NCBI RefSeq assembly: GCF_015752315.1
Contig: NZ_JADOVJ010000001.1
Span: forward strand, 124,001-188,000
Origin: Nocardioides luteus
GTDB lineage: Bacteria; Actinomycetota; Actinomycetes; Propionibacteriales; Nocardioidaceae
Direction of reading: 5' to 3'
DNA length: 64,000 nucleotides
Both the position numbers and the translations under genes were made by a program. Below are positions 50,646 to 60,301 of the stretch, in pieces. The notes under the pieces are model-generated. The model was not told where the DNA came from. It searched no databases and saw only the letters and a program-made list of their open reading frames with translations. The stretch's first letter is position 1, and each line of letters begins with the position of its first letter.

Positions 50646-51135
50646 GTGAAGTCATCTCGGACGGGCCATGTCGTCCGCAATCTTGCTTTGATCGTCGTGG
50701 CGGCGGTCCAGCTGCCGTGCTGACATCCTGCGGTAGTGAGAAGGGCGAGCCAACTGGGCCGGATGCGTCAGCCCCGCCGAGCAGCTCGCCTTCGGAGTCG
50801 CCAGCCACGACAGGAGGCTCGGGCGGGACGGCGGGGATCCTCGACGCCGACATCACGCTCGCTGAGACAACCAATGAGTTGGCCAAGGTCAGCATGAAGA
50901 CTCTTGAGAGCCAAGGTTATGAGAACCTCGAACAACTAGCAGACGCCAAGTTCGGGGGCGTTACCTTCTTCCATATCCGGGGCAAGAGCGGGAACAGGTC
51001 CTACGACCAGTACGGCACGGTTATTGACGGCTCCCAAGTGACAGTCGATTGGAACTTCATCAGTGGTTGGCCGATCGGAAGCAGGCCGACGCGCTGATCA
51101 ATCAGGTGATGCAGACGTTCACGTTCAACGGCTGA
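50646..51135 (+). pseudogene. Lipoprotein, tandem family member 3 (frameshifted and internally deleted)
   Basis: Third copy, broken. From GTG 50646 the frame reads VKSSRTGHVVRNLALIVVAAV and stops at 50727. The lipobox (VLTSCGSEKGEP) continues in a different frame from 50717, and near 51065 a second shift is needed to reach the family ending (LADRKQADALINQVMQTFTFNG, stop 51133-51135). The central GAQLSAPAGW...SPGW block of the other copies is missing. Conserved pieces such as GVTFFHIRGKSGNRSYDQYGTVIDGSQVTVDWNFIS remain, so the decay is recent. Confidence 0.8.
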
Positions 51136-51165
51136 CCGGGGCGGCCTGTAGTACGCCCGCGGACT

Positions 51166-54100
51166 GTGTCGGCGGTGCCCGATAGGTTGCGGTCTGTGGT
51201 CGTACATCTGCACCGCGCGCCGCGGACCGATCTGCTCGCCGACTCGCTCGGCGAGCTGTTGTCGGTGCCGTTGGGGGATCCGTTCGCGACGGAGGTCGTG
51301 GTGGTGCCGGCGCGGGGGGTGGAGCGGTGGTTGTCGCAGCGGCTGGCGCATCGGCTGGGGGCAGCTGAGGGAAGGTCCGACGGGATCTGCGCGGGGGTCG
51401 ATTTCCGGACGCCCTGGTCGCTGTTCGCCGAGATCGCGGGGACGGGGGACGAGGATCCCTGGGCGCCCGAGTCGCTGACCTGGCCGGTGCTGGCGGCGAT
51501 CGACGCATCGCTGGACGAGCCGTGGGCGAGGCCGCTCGCGCAGCATCTGGGGCATGGGGATGTGACGGAGGAAGGCGTACGCCGGCGGGGGCGGCGGCTG
51601 GCGCTGGCCCGGAGGCTGGCGCGGTTGTTCGCGGCGTACGCGGACCAGCGGCCGGCGGTGGTGACCGACTGGAGTGCGGGGCGGGACACGGACGGGCTCG
51701 GCAACGAGATTGCCGAGGACCTGGCATGGCAGCCACCGCTGTGGCGTGCGGTCGCTGAGCTGGTCGGCGGTCCGACGCCGGTGGAGCGGCAGGCGGCCAC
51801 GGTCGCAAGGCTGAAACAAGCCCCGACGGAGTTCGAGCTGCCGGAGCGGGTCTCCTTGTTCGGGCACACGAGGCTGTCGGCGACCGACGTCGAGCTCGTC
51901 GCGGCGCTGGGGGAGCACCGCGAGGTGCACCTGTGGTTGCCGCATCCCTCGGAGGCCCTGTGGGAGGCGCTCGCCGGGCTGGACGGGACGGTCGCGCGGA
52001 CCGCGGACCGGTCCCACGACGCGGTCGGGCATCCGCTGCTGGCGACGTTGGGTCGGGATACGCGGGAGCTGCAGCGCTCGTTGAACGGGTTCTCCGGAGA
52101 GGCGATCACCGACGGCGTGTTCGACACCGACGGCCGGCTGCTCGGGTGGCTGCAGGCGGACATCCGTGGCAACACCGTCGGGGAAGCGGCCGCCCGGGTG
52201 CTCGCACCGGAGGACCGCTCGATCCAGGTGCACGCCTGCCACGGCGAGGCGCGTCAGGTCGAGGTGCTCCGGGAGGTGCTGCTGGGGCTGCTCGAGGACG
52301 ACCCGACGCTGGAGCCGCGGGACGTGCTCGTGATGTGCCCCGACATCGAGACGTTCGCGCCGCTGATCGAGGCCGGGTTCGGGCTCGGCGAGATGATCGG
52401 CGAGACCGGACACCCGGCCCACCGGCTGCGGGTGAAGCTGGCCGACCGGTCGCTGACGCGTACGAACCCGCTTCTCGACGTGGCCACCAGGCTGCTCGAC
52501 CTGGCCGGCGGCCGGGCGGGGGTGAGCGACGTACTCGATCTGGCTCATCTCGATCCGGTGCGGCGGCGGTTCGGGCTCAACGACGATGCGCTGGAGCAGC
52601 TCGAGGACTGGGCCAAGGACGCCGGGATCAGGTGGGGCTTCGACGCGGAGCACCGTGAGCCCTTCGGGCTGGAGACGTACGTCGCCAACACCTGGCGCTT
52701 CGGGATGGACCGGATCCTCACCGGGGTGGCGATGTCCGAGGACTCGGCGACCTGGCTGGATACGACGCTGCCGCTCGACGACGTGGGGAGCGGGTCGGTC
52801 GAGCTGGCGGGTAAGTTCGCCGAGCTCGTCGACCGCCTGGAGCAGGTGACCGACGAGCTGGCCGGGGTGCATCCGCTGGAGCACTGGCTGAAGGTGATCG
52901 AGGAGGGTGTCGCCGCGCTGACGTCGGTCTCGGCCAACGACGAGTGGCAGTCCGGCCAGGTGACGAGGGAGTTGTCGCGGGTGCGGGACGCCGCCCGAGG
53001 TCACGAGGTCGACGAGCTGCGACTGCCGGACGTGCGGGCGCTGCTGGGGGCGCGGCTGGCCGGACGAGCGACGCGCGCCAACTTCCGCACCGGGACGCTG
53101 ACCGTGTCGACGCTGGTGCCGATGCGGTCGGTGCCGCACCGGGTGGTCTGCCTGCTCGGTATGGACGACGGAGTGTTCCCGCGGGTCGGGATCACCGACG
53201 GTGACGATCTGCTGGCCCGCGATCCGCAGACGGGGGAGCGCGACCTGCGCAGCGAGGACCGGCAGCTGTTCCTCGACGCCCTGCTGGCGGCGACCGAGAC
53301 GCTGGTGGTGACCTACACGGGGGCCAACGAATACTCCGGCCAGCCGCGGCCGCCCGCGGTGCCGCTCGGGGAGCTGCTGGACGCGCTGGACGCGACCGCG
53401 GTCTCCGCAGACGGCAGGCCGGTCAAGGAGGTCGTGACGACCAGGCATCCGCTGCAGCCGTTCGACCCGCGCAACCTGACGCCCGGGGCGCTGGTGGCGG
53501 GGCACTCCTTCTCCTTCGACAGATCTGCCGAGGCAGGTGCCGTCGCCGCGGTGTCCGACCGTGTCGAGCCACCCGAGCTCCTGCCCGCGCCCCTGATGCC
53601 GACCGCCGCCGGGGACGTGACGCTCGAGGAGCTGCTGGCCTTCTACCGCGGGCCGGTGCGCGCGTTCTTCCGCGACCGGCTGGAGCTGGCGTTGCCGCGC
53701 GACGACGACCCGCTGTCCGAGGCGCTGCCGGTCGAGCTCGACGGGCTGGGGCAGTGGTCGGTGGGTGACCGGCTGCTCCACGACCTGCTCGCCGGCATGT
53801 CGGAGGAGCAGGCGACGCAGCAGGAGTGGCGACGCGGCGTACTTCCGCCGAAGTGGCTCGGCTGGCGCATCCTCACCGACGTGATCACCAAGGCGAAGCC
53901 GATCGCGGCCGAGGCGCTGCGCGTGCGCCACGCGGGCATCTCCACCGGACAGGCGCGCGCCGTCGACGTCGAGGTCGACCTCGGCGACGGACGCCGCCTG
54001 ACCGGCACCGTCCCGCAGGTCTACGGCGACCGGCTCGTCCCGGTGACGTACTCCCGCCTGGGCGCCAGGCAGCGGATCGAGTCGTGGGTGCAGCTGGTCG

Positions 54101-54561
54101 CGCTGGCCGCCTCCGACGAGGACCGGGCCTGGAGCGCCTGGACGCTGGGCCGTCCGGGCAACTCCAGGTCGCGTACGCCGTTCGGGCTCTCCCAGCTCGG
54201 GCCGCTCGACCACACCGCGGTCGATGTGCTGCGTGACCTGGTGCGGTTGCGCGACAAGGGGCTCTCCGCGCCGCTCCCCCTGCCGCTGAAGACTTCGCTC
54301 GCCTACGCCCGCCAGCGGCGCACCCAGGCCGGCGTCGACGACGCGCTCTACAAGGCCGGCTGGGAATGGAACGACGGACGGTTCGAGGGCGAGGAGTCCG
54401 ACGTGGAGCAGGTGCGGGCCTGGGGTGCGAAGTCCGCGATCCCGGGCCTCGGCGACCCTCCGGAGCCGGGCGAGGAGTTCGACGGGGAGACCTCCCGGTT
54501 CGGCGCGCTCGCGATGCGCGTCTGGTCGCCGTTGCTTCAGGCCGAGCAGGGGAGCTGGTGA
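51166..54561 (+). CDS. recC: Exodeoxyribonuclease V subunit RecC
   Basis: 1131 residues from GTG 51166; internal GTGs at 51175 or 51196 are possible. Non-catalytic, Chi-recognising subunit of RecBCD, built on inactive helicase and nuclease folds. Seen: HLHRAPRTDLLADSLGELL, VVVPARGVERWLSQRLAHRLG, IHACHGEARQVEVLREVLLGLLEDDPTLEPRDVLVMCPD, RFGLNDDALEQLEDW and MRSVPHRVVCLLGMDDGVFPR, all hallmark RecC blocks. First of three overlapping genes. Confidence 0.93.
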   Translation: MSAVPDRLRSVVVHLHRAPRTDLLADSLGELLSVPLGDPFATEVVVVPARGVERWLSQRLAHRLGAAEGRSDGICAGVDFRTPWSLFAEIAGTGDEDPWAPESLTWPVLAAIDASLDEPWARPLAQHLGHGDVTEEGVRRRGRRLALARRLARLFAAYADQRPAVVTDWSAGRDTDGLGNEIAEDLAWQPPLWRAVAELVGGPTPVERQAATVARLKQAPTEFELPERVSLFGHTRLSATDVELVAALGEHREVHLWLPHPSEALWEALAGLDGTVARTADRSHDAVGHPLLATLGRDTRELQRSLNGFSGEAITDGVFDTDGRLLGWLQADIRGNTVGEAAARVLAPEDRSIQVHACHGEARQVEVLREVLLGLLEDDPTLEPRDVLVMCPDIETFAPLIEAGFGLGEMIGETGHPAHRLRVKLADRSLTRTNPLLDVATRLLDLAGGRAGVSDVLDLAHLDPVRRRFGLNDDALEQLEDWAKDAGIRWGFDAEHREPFGLETYVANTWRFGMDRILTGVAMSEDSATWLDTTLPLDDVGSGSVELAGKFAELVDRLEQVTDELAGVHPLEHWLKVIEEGVAALTSVSANDEWQSGQVTRELSRVRDAARGHEVDELRLPDVRALLGARLAGRATRANFRTGTLTVSTLVPMRSVPHRVVCLLGMDDGVFPRVGITDGDDLLARDPQTGERDLRSEDRQLFLDALLAATETLVVTYTGANEYSGQPRPPAVPLGELLDALDATAVSADGRPVKEVVTTRHPLQPFDPRNLTPGALVAGHSFSFDRSAEAGAVAAVSDRVEPPELLPAPLMPTAAGDVTLEELLAFYRGPVRAFFRDRLELALPRDDDPLSEALPVELDGLGQWSVGDRLLHDLLAGMSEEQATQQEWRRGVLPPKWLGWRILTDVITKAKPIAAEALRVRHAGISTGQARAVDVEVDLGDGRRLTGTVPQVYGDRLVPVTYSRLGARQRIESWVQLVALAASDEDRAWSAWTLGRPGNSRSRTPFGLSQLGPLDHTAVDVLRDLVRLRDKGLSAPLPLPLKTSLAYARQRRTQAGVDDALYKAGWEWNDGRFEGEESDVEQVRAWGAKSAIPGLGDPPEPGEEFDGETSRFGALAMRVWSPLLQAEQGSW

Positions 54562-57500
54562 CCGTGGACGGATTCGACCTGACCGGCCCCCTCCCGACCG
54601 GGACGACCCTGATCGAGGCCTCGGCCGGCACCGGGAAGACCTTCACCATCGGTGCTCTGGTCACCCGCTATGTCGTCGAGGGGGAGGCGACGCTCGACGA
54701 GATCCTGGCGATCACGTTCGGCCGGGCCGCCTCGCAGGAGCTGCGCGACCGGGTGCGCTCCCACCTCGTCGAGGCCGAGCGGGCGTTCGCGGCCGCAGTC
54801 GCCGGGCGGCGTCCGAGCCCGCTCGACGCCCACCTCGAGCTGCTGCTGGACGTGCCCGACGACGAGGTCCGCGTACGCCACGAGCGCGTGCGCGACGCGC
54901 TCGCCTCCTTCGACGGGGCCACGATCGCGACCACCCACCAGTTCTGCCAGCTCGTGCTGCGATCGCTCGGCGTGGCCGGTGACACCGACGCCGGCGCCGA
55001 GCTGGTCGAGTCGCTCGACGAACTGGTCGTCGAGGTCGTCGACGACCTCTATCTGAAGTGGTTCGGCGAGGCCCGGGAGCGGCCGCCGTTCGACCGCGAC
55101 GACGCGCTCGGGCTGGCGCGCACCGCGGTCGAGGACCCGCAGTCGGTGCTGGCCCCGGCGCCCGCCGAGGACCCGGTCGCGGGTGCTCGGGTGCGGTTCG
55201 CCGAAGCGGTGCGGGACGAGGTCGACCGGCGCAAGCAGATGCGCGGCGTCCTCTCCTACGACGACCTGCTCTCCCGGCTCGCGGTCGCGCTGGAGGACGC
55301 GTCCGCGCCCGCACGGGCGCGGATGAGGCAGCGGTGGAAGATCGTGCTGGTCGACGAGTTCCAGGACACCGACCCGGTGCAGTGGCAGGTGCTGTCGCGA
55401 GCATTCTCAGACCACGCGACTTTGGTCCTCATCGGCGACCCGAAGCAGGCGATCTACGCCTTCCGCGGCGGTGACGTCCTCACCTACCTGGCGGCCGCCC
55501 GGACGGCCGAGACGCAGGCGACGCTCGACACCAACTGGCGCAGCGACGCACCGCTGGTCGAGCGGCTCCAGGTGGTCCTTCGTGGTGCCGCCTTGGGCTC
55601 GCCCGAGATCGTCGTGCACGACGTCAAGGCCCATCACACCGGCTCCCGGCTGGTCGGGGCCCCGCATCCTTCGCCGTTCCGCATCCGCCGGGTCGGCCGC
55701 AGCGGCTTCAAGCTGACTCGCGGCAAGATGGTCACGGCCGGCGACGCCCGCAACCACATCGCCCGGGACCTCGCCGGCGACATCGCCGAGCTGCTCGGCT
55801 CGGACGCGACCTGGTGCGACCGGCCGGTCCAGGCCGGGGACATCGCGGTCATCGTCGCGATCCGCTCCCACGGGCTGCTGGTCCAGCGCGTACTGCAGGA
55901 GCACGGCATCCCGGCGGTGATGGCCGGTGGCGGAGACGTCTTCCTGACCCCCGCAGGTGAGGACTGGCTAGCGCTGCTGCAGGCGCTCGACTCGCCCCAC
56001 CGGGCGCCGCTGGTGCGGGCGGCCGGGCTGAGCGTGTTCTTCGGCTACACCGCGAGCGAGCTCGACGCGGGCGGCGAGGCGCTGACCTCCCGCATCGCCG
56101 ACACCCTGCGTGGCTGGGCGCTGCTGCTGCGCGGTCGGGGTGTGGCCGCGCTGATCGAGGCGGCGGAGGAGCGCGGCCTCACCGCGCGCGTGCTGCAGCG
56201 CACCGACGGGGAGCGGCTGCTCACCGACGTACGTCATCTCGGGCAGCTGCTCCACGACATCTCCGTGCGCGACTCGCTCGGGCTGCCCGCGCTGCTGACC
56301 TGGTTCCGTGACGAGCGGCGGCGCTCGGCCGCCACCGAGCGGCCGCGGCGGCTCGACTCGGACGCCGCGGCGGTGCAGATCGTGACGGTGCACGGCTCGA
56401 AGGGGCTGCAGTACCCGATCGTCTACCTGCCCTTCGCCTACGACTTCTTCGTGCGCGACCCCGAGGTCGCCCGTTTCCACGACGCCGACGGCCAGCGGAC
56501 GATCGACGTCACCCGCACCGGCGCGCAGTGGGCGCAGCATCTGGCCCGCCACCAGGACGAGGAGCTGGGGGAGGAGCTCCGTGATCTCTACGTCGCGCTG
56601 ACCCGGGCGCAGTCGCAGGTCGTCGCGTGGTGGGCGCCGACGGCCAACACCGCCACCGGCGGACTGCACCGGTTGCTGTTCGGACGGCAGCCCGGCGTCA
56701 CCGAGGTGCCGGCGTCGCAGGAGGTCTTCGACGACGCCTACGCCGAGCGGGTGCTCGGACTCATCGAGAAGATGGGCGGACCGACCGCCGAGCCATCGGT
56801 CGTGGCGACGGCCGTCGCGTCCGTGAGGCCGGAGACGACCGGCGTCCTCGCCGCGCGGGCGTTCACGCGCGAGGTGGACGCGGAGTGGCGGCGTACGTCC
56901 TACTCCGGGCTGATCCGCGTCGACGAGGGCGTCGCCCCGACCTCGGAGCCGGAGGTCGAGGGCACCGACGACGAGCCGGTCGCCGACGACGCCGATCTCT
57001 CGCCATCGGAGGTCGAGCTTGTCGAGACCCCGGAGGAGCACCTCTCGCCGATGGCCGAGCTGCCCAAGGGCGCCGGGTTCGGCTCGCTCGTCCACGCGGT
57101 CCTCGAACACACCGACCCCGAGGCCCCTGACCTGGGCGAGGAGCTGCTGGCGAAGACCCGCGAGCAGCTGCGCTGGTGGCCCGTCCCGGCCTCGGCCGAG
57201 GACCTGGCGACCGCGATCCTGCCGCTCAACCTGACCCCGCTCGGCCCGCTGGCCGACGGGCTGACGCTGGCCCAGATCCCGCTGCGCGACCGGCTGCGCG
57301 AGCTCGACTTCGAGATCCCGCTGGCCGGTGGTGACGCTCGGGGGCCGGGTGCGCCGGACGTGCGACTGAGCGACCTCGCCCCGCTGCTGCGGGCGCATCT
57401 TCCGGCGGACGACCCGATGGTGACGTACGCCGGCCGGCTGGAGGCTCCGCCCTTGGGCGAGCAGTCGCTGCGGGGCTACCTGAACGGTTCGGTCGACGTG

Positions 57501-57854
57501 GTGCTGCGGCTGCCGAGCGGCCGGTTCGTCGTGGTCGACTACAAGACCAACTTCCTGGGCGTGGAGGCGATGGACTACACCCAGCCGAAGCTCGCCGAGG
57601 CGATGCTGCACTCCCACTACCCGCTGCAGGCGCTGCTCTACTCCGCGGTGGTGCACCGCTTCCTGCGTTGGCGCCTGCCCGGCTACGACCCCGAGACGCA
57701 TCTCGGCGGCGTGCTCTATCTCTACGTCCGCGGGATGCTCGGTCCGGACACTCCTGTCGTCGACGGCATCCCGACCGGCGTCTTCACCTGGCAGCCGCCC
57801 GCTTCCCTGGCGGTCGCACTGTCCGACCTGCTGGATGGAGGCACGGCCGCATGA
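54558..57854 (+). CDS. recB: Exodeoxyribonuclease V subunit RecB
   Basis: 1098 residues from GTG 54558, overlapping recC by GTGA. Superfamily 1A helicase motor plus nuclease. Walker A EASAGTGKTFTIGALV (about 18-33), ILAITFGRAASQELRDRV, helicase motif II VDEFQDTDPVQWQVL, motif III LIGDPKQAIYAFRGGDV, motif V/VI ELRDLYVALTRAQSQVVAWW. The C-terminal nuclease catalytic residues are in the loop VDVVLRLPSGRFVVVDYKTN (lysine of D-x-K about residue 996). Slightly shorter than E. coli RecB (1180). Confidence 0.95.
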   Translation: MTVDGFDLTGPLPTGTTLIEASAGTGKTFTIGALVTRYVVEGEATLDEILAITFGRAASQELRDRVRSHLVEAERAFAAAVAGRRPSPLDAHLELLLDVPDDEVRVRHERVRDALASFDGATIATTHQFCQLVLRSLGVAGDTDAGAELVESLDELVVEVVDDLYLKWFGEARERPPFDRDDALGLARTAVEDPQSVLAPAPAEDPVAGARVRFAEAVRDEVDRRKQMRGVLSYDDLLSRLAVALEDASAPARARMRQRWKIVLVDEFQDTDPVQWQVLSRAFSDHATLVLIGDPKQAIYAFRGGDVLTYLAAARTAETQATLDTNWRSDAPLVERLQVVLRGAALGSPEIVVHDVKAHHTGSRLVGAPHPSPFRIRRVGRSGFKLTRGKMVTAGDARNHIARDLAGDIAELLGSDATWCDRPVQAGDIAVIVAIRSHGLLVQRVLQEHGIPAVMAGGGDVFLTPAGEDWLALLQALDSPHRAPLVRAAGLSVFFGYTASELDAGGEALTSRIADTLRGWALLLRGRGVAALIEAAEERGLTARVLQRTDGERLLTDVRHLGQLLHDISVRDSLGLPALLTWFRDERRRSAATERPRRLDSDAAAVQIVTVHGSKGLQYPIVYLPFAYDFFVRDPEVARFHDADGQRTIDVTRTGAQWAQHLARHQDEELGEELRDLYVALTRAQSQVVAWWAPTANTATGGLHRLLFGRQPGVTEVPASQEVFDDAYAERVLGLIEKMGGPTAEPSVVATAVASVRPETTGVLAARAFTREVDAEWRRTSYSGLIRVDEGVAPTSEPEVEGTDDEPVADDADLSPSEVELVETPEEHLSPMAELPKGAGFGSLVHAVLEHTDPEAPDLGEELLAKTREQLRWWPVPASAEDLATAILPLNLTPLGPLADGLTLAQIPLRDRLRELDFEIPLAGGDARGPGAPDVRLSDLAPLLRAHLPADDPMVTYAGRLEAPPLGEQSLRGYLNGSVDVVLRLPSGRFVVVDYKTNFLGVEAMDYTQPKLAEAMLHSHYPLQALLYSAVVHRFLRWRLPGYDPETHLGGVLYLYVRGMLGPDTPVVDGIPTGVFTWQPPASLAVALSDLLDGGTAA

Positions 57855-59608
57855 TCGAGCGCTGGGAGTCCGACGACCCCTTCGACGCACGCCTGGCCCG
57901 GTCCGCGACCGGCCTGTTGGAGTCGTTCAACAAGGAAGGCGTCCTGACCGCCGCGGACGTACACGTCGCGACCCGCGCCGCCGCACTCGCCGGCGAGGAG
58001 CGCGACCAGGTGCGACTGGCGGTGGCGCTGGCGGTCCGCGCGGTCCGGCACGGGTCGGTGTGCGTCGACCTGGCCGCGCTGCGGGAGACCGAGGAGACGC
58101 TGCCCTGGCCGGCCGCCGACGGCTGGCTGGAGGCGGTCGCCGACAGCCCGCTCGCCGCGCAGTCCCTGGTGCAGGTCGAGGACGGCCTGCTCTACCTCGA
58201 CCGTTATCACCGCGAGGAAGGACAGGTACGCGACGACCTGCTCGCCCGCCTGGCCTCACCCCGACCCGTGGCCGATGAGGCGCTGCTCGACGCGAGCGCT
58301 GCCCGGCTCTTCCCGGGCGAGGGCTACGCCGAGCAGCGCGCCGCCGCCCTGGCCGCCGCCCGGCAGTCGACGACCGTGCTCACCGGCGGCCCCGGCACCG
58401 GCAAGACCACGACCGTGGCCGGGCTGCTGGCGCTGCTCACCGAGCAGTCCCCGACCCCGCTGCGGGTCGCGCTGACCGCTCCGACCGGCAAGGCGGCCGC
58501 GCGGCTGCAGGAGGCGGTCGAGGGCGCCCAACGGGCACCGCAGTTCACCGACGACGACCGAGCCCGGCTTCACGGCCTGACCGCGTCGACCCTCCACCGG
58601 CTGCTCGGCTGGCGGCCCGGCTCCTCGACCCGCTTCAAGCACCACCGCACCAACCGGCTGCCGCACGACGTGATCGTCGTCGACGAGACGAGCATGGTGT
58701 CGCTGACGATGATGGCCCGGCTGCTCGAGGCGGTGCGCCCGGAAGCACGGCTGATCCTCGTGGGCGACCCCGACCAGCTCGCCAGCGTCGAGGCCGGGGC
58801 GGTGCTCTCCGACCTCGTCGCCGGCCTCGCCGTGCGCTCGCCCGAGGCGGTTGCCGCGCTCCGCACCACCCATCGCTTCGGTGGCGCGATCGGTGCCCTC
58901 GCCGCGGCGCTCCGGGACGGCGACGCCGACGCGGCGCTCGAGGTGCTGAAGTCGGACGATCCCGCGGTCGAGCTCGTCGACCCTGCCGACGAGGCCCGGA
59001 TGGCCGAGGTCGAGCGCGGCCTGGTCACGCACGCCGTCGCGCTTCACGAGGCCGCGCTCGCGGGCGATGCGGGGGGCTGCGTACGGATGCTCGACGAGTC
59101 GCGTCTCCTCTGCGCCCACCGCGACGGACCCTGGGGCGTCGCCCACTGGAACCGGCAGATCGAGCGCGGCCTCGCCGAGACCACCGGCGAGCCGCTCGGC
59201 ATCGGCTGGGGCCACGAGTGGTACCCGGGCCGCCCCGTCCTCGTCACCGCCAACGACTACGGCCTCGGTCTCTTCAACGGCGACACCGGCGTCACCTACC
59301 AGGACGGCTCTGGCGACCTCCGCGTCGCGATCGCGGGCGGTGCGACCTACGCGCCGTCGAGACTCGGCGACATCGAGACCCTGCACGCGATGACCGTCCA
59401 CAAGTCCCAGGGAAGCCAGGCCCGGTCCGTCACCGTCCTGCTCCCGCCCGACGACTCGCCCCTGCTCACCCGCGAGCTCTTCTACACCGCGGTCACCCGG
59501 GCCCAGGAGCGCGTACGCATCGTCGGCACCCCCGACGCCGTCACCGCCGCGATCACCCGCCGAGCCCAGCGCGCCTCCGGTCTCCGCCAGCGCCTCGGCC
59601 ACGAGTAG
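57851..59608 (+). CDS. recD: Exodeoxyribonuclease V subunit RecD
   Basis: 585 residues from ATG 57851, overlapping the recB stop. 5'-3' helicase of RecBCD. Walker A GGPGTGKTTTVAGLL (about 179-193), LTAPTGKAAARLQEAV, motif II VIVVDETSMVSLTMM, LVGDPDQLASVEAG, and the C-terminal HKSQGSQARSVTVLLP and FYTAVTRAQERVRIVG motifs. Its order C-B-D with 4-base overlaps ensures matched synthesis. Confidence 0.95.
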   Translation: MIERWESDDPFDARLARSATGLLESFNKEGVLTAADVHVATRAAALAGEERDQVRLAVALAVRAVRHGSVCVDLAALRETEETLPWPAADGWLEAVADSPLAAQSLVQVEDGLLYLDRYHREEGQVRDDLLARLASPRPVADEALLDASAARLFPGEGYAEQRAAALAAARQSTTVLTGGPGTGKTTTVAGLLALLTEQSPTPLRVALTAPTGKAAARLQEAVEGAQRAPQFTDDDRARLHGLTASTLHRLLGWRPGSSTRFKHHRTNRLPHDVIVVDETSMVSLTMMARLLEAVRPEARLILVGDPDQLASVEAGAVLSDLVAGLAVRSPEAVAALRTTHRFGGAIGALAAALRDGDADAALEVLKSDDPAVELVDPADEARMAEVERGLVTHAVALHEAALAGDAGGCVRMLDESRLLCAHRDGPWGVAHWNRQIERGLAETTGEPLGIGWGHEWYPGRPVLVTANDYGLGLFNGDTGVTYQDGSGDLRVAIAGGATYAPSRLGDIETLHAMTVHKSQGSQARSVTVLLPPDDSPLLTRELFYTAVTRAQERVRIVGTPDAVTAAITRRAQRASGLRQRLGHE

Positions 59609-59615
59609 GCGCGCG

Positions 59616-60233
59616 TCAGGACCTCGCGATGGAGGTGGCGAGGGAGGCGAGGTGACCCAGGCGGGCGAGCTCGGAGTCGAGGAAATCGGGGCCGCCGCGG
59701 CGGCCGATGATGACGATCTCGTTGCCGTCGATGCGGGCGCCGGCGAACATGTTCTCGTCCTCGCCCTCGACCTCGATCCGCTCGGGGCGGTCGAGCTCGA
59801 TGAAGGGGACGTTCTCGGGCGCGCCGTCGGTGGAGCGGGCGATGCCCTTGACGCGGTGGACGCGGATGGCCCAGTCGGCACGGAAGGTCAGGGGCAGGAC
59901 ATCCACGAGCCGGTCGAGGGCCTCATGAGAGTTCTCGGTGAGGTCCTCGACCGCCTCGAGGTCGAGGAAGAGGTTACCGCCGGCGGCGTAGCGGGAGATC
60001 CAGACGACCTGCACGCCGTCGAGCTCGTTGCACGCCGAGACGATGGAGTCCGGCATCGTGCCCGGAGAGGTCTCGAGAAGCACGTCGTCGACGGCGAGTC
60101 CCTCGGCCTTGTTCTTCTCGACGATCTCGATCGCCTCGATGTCGCCGCCGGCTTCACCGATGGCAGAGGCGAGGCGACCGAGTGAACCCGGGACATCAGG
60201 CAACTCGACGCGTAGCAGGAACGGCATGGCCAT
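59616..60233 (-). CDS. ACT-domain regulatory protein
   Basis: 205 residues from ATG 60233 (an ATG at 60227 is also possible). The N-terminus FLLRVELPDVPGSLGRLASAIGEAGGDIEAIEIVEKN is an ACT-type small-molecule-binding domain, typically for amino acids. The second half has the conserved DWAIRVHRVKG, IDGNEIVIIGRRGGPDFLDSELARLGHLASLA pattern, seen in actinobacterial proteins often annotated as amino acid-binding ACT protein. No catalytic domain is attached. Convergent with recD, 7 bases away. Confidence 0.82.
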   Translation of the reverse strand: MAMPFLLRVELPDVPGSLGRLASAIGEAGGDIEAIEIVEKNKAEGLAVDDVLLETSPGTMPDSIVSACNELDGVQVVWISRYAAGGNLFLDLEAVEDLTENSHEALDRLVDVLPLTFRADWAIRVHRVKGIARSTDGAPENVPFIELDRPERIEVEGEDENMFAGARIDGNEIVIIGRRGGPDFLDSELARLGHLASLATSIARS

Positions 60234-60301
60234 AGACCCTAGCGCCGCGAACCGACAGCCGTGGCACTGTCCCGGTTACACACCGGTCAATTGGTGACCT
60301 G

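Noticed and set aside
50717..51097. An intact short lipoprotein gene
   Set aside because: Its GTG start leaves only the lipobox without a signal peptide and its end is frameshifted relative to the paralogues, so it is listed as a pseudogene fragment.
51001..54213. A 1070-codon open frame on the minus strand across recC, and similar very long frames opposite nirB (37591-40041), nasA (33528-35951) and recB (55968-57890)
   Set aside because: High GC content removes stops from the antisense frames. The peptides are Arg/Gly/Pro-rich with no recognisable motif, whereas the plus-strand frames carry full enzyme signatures.
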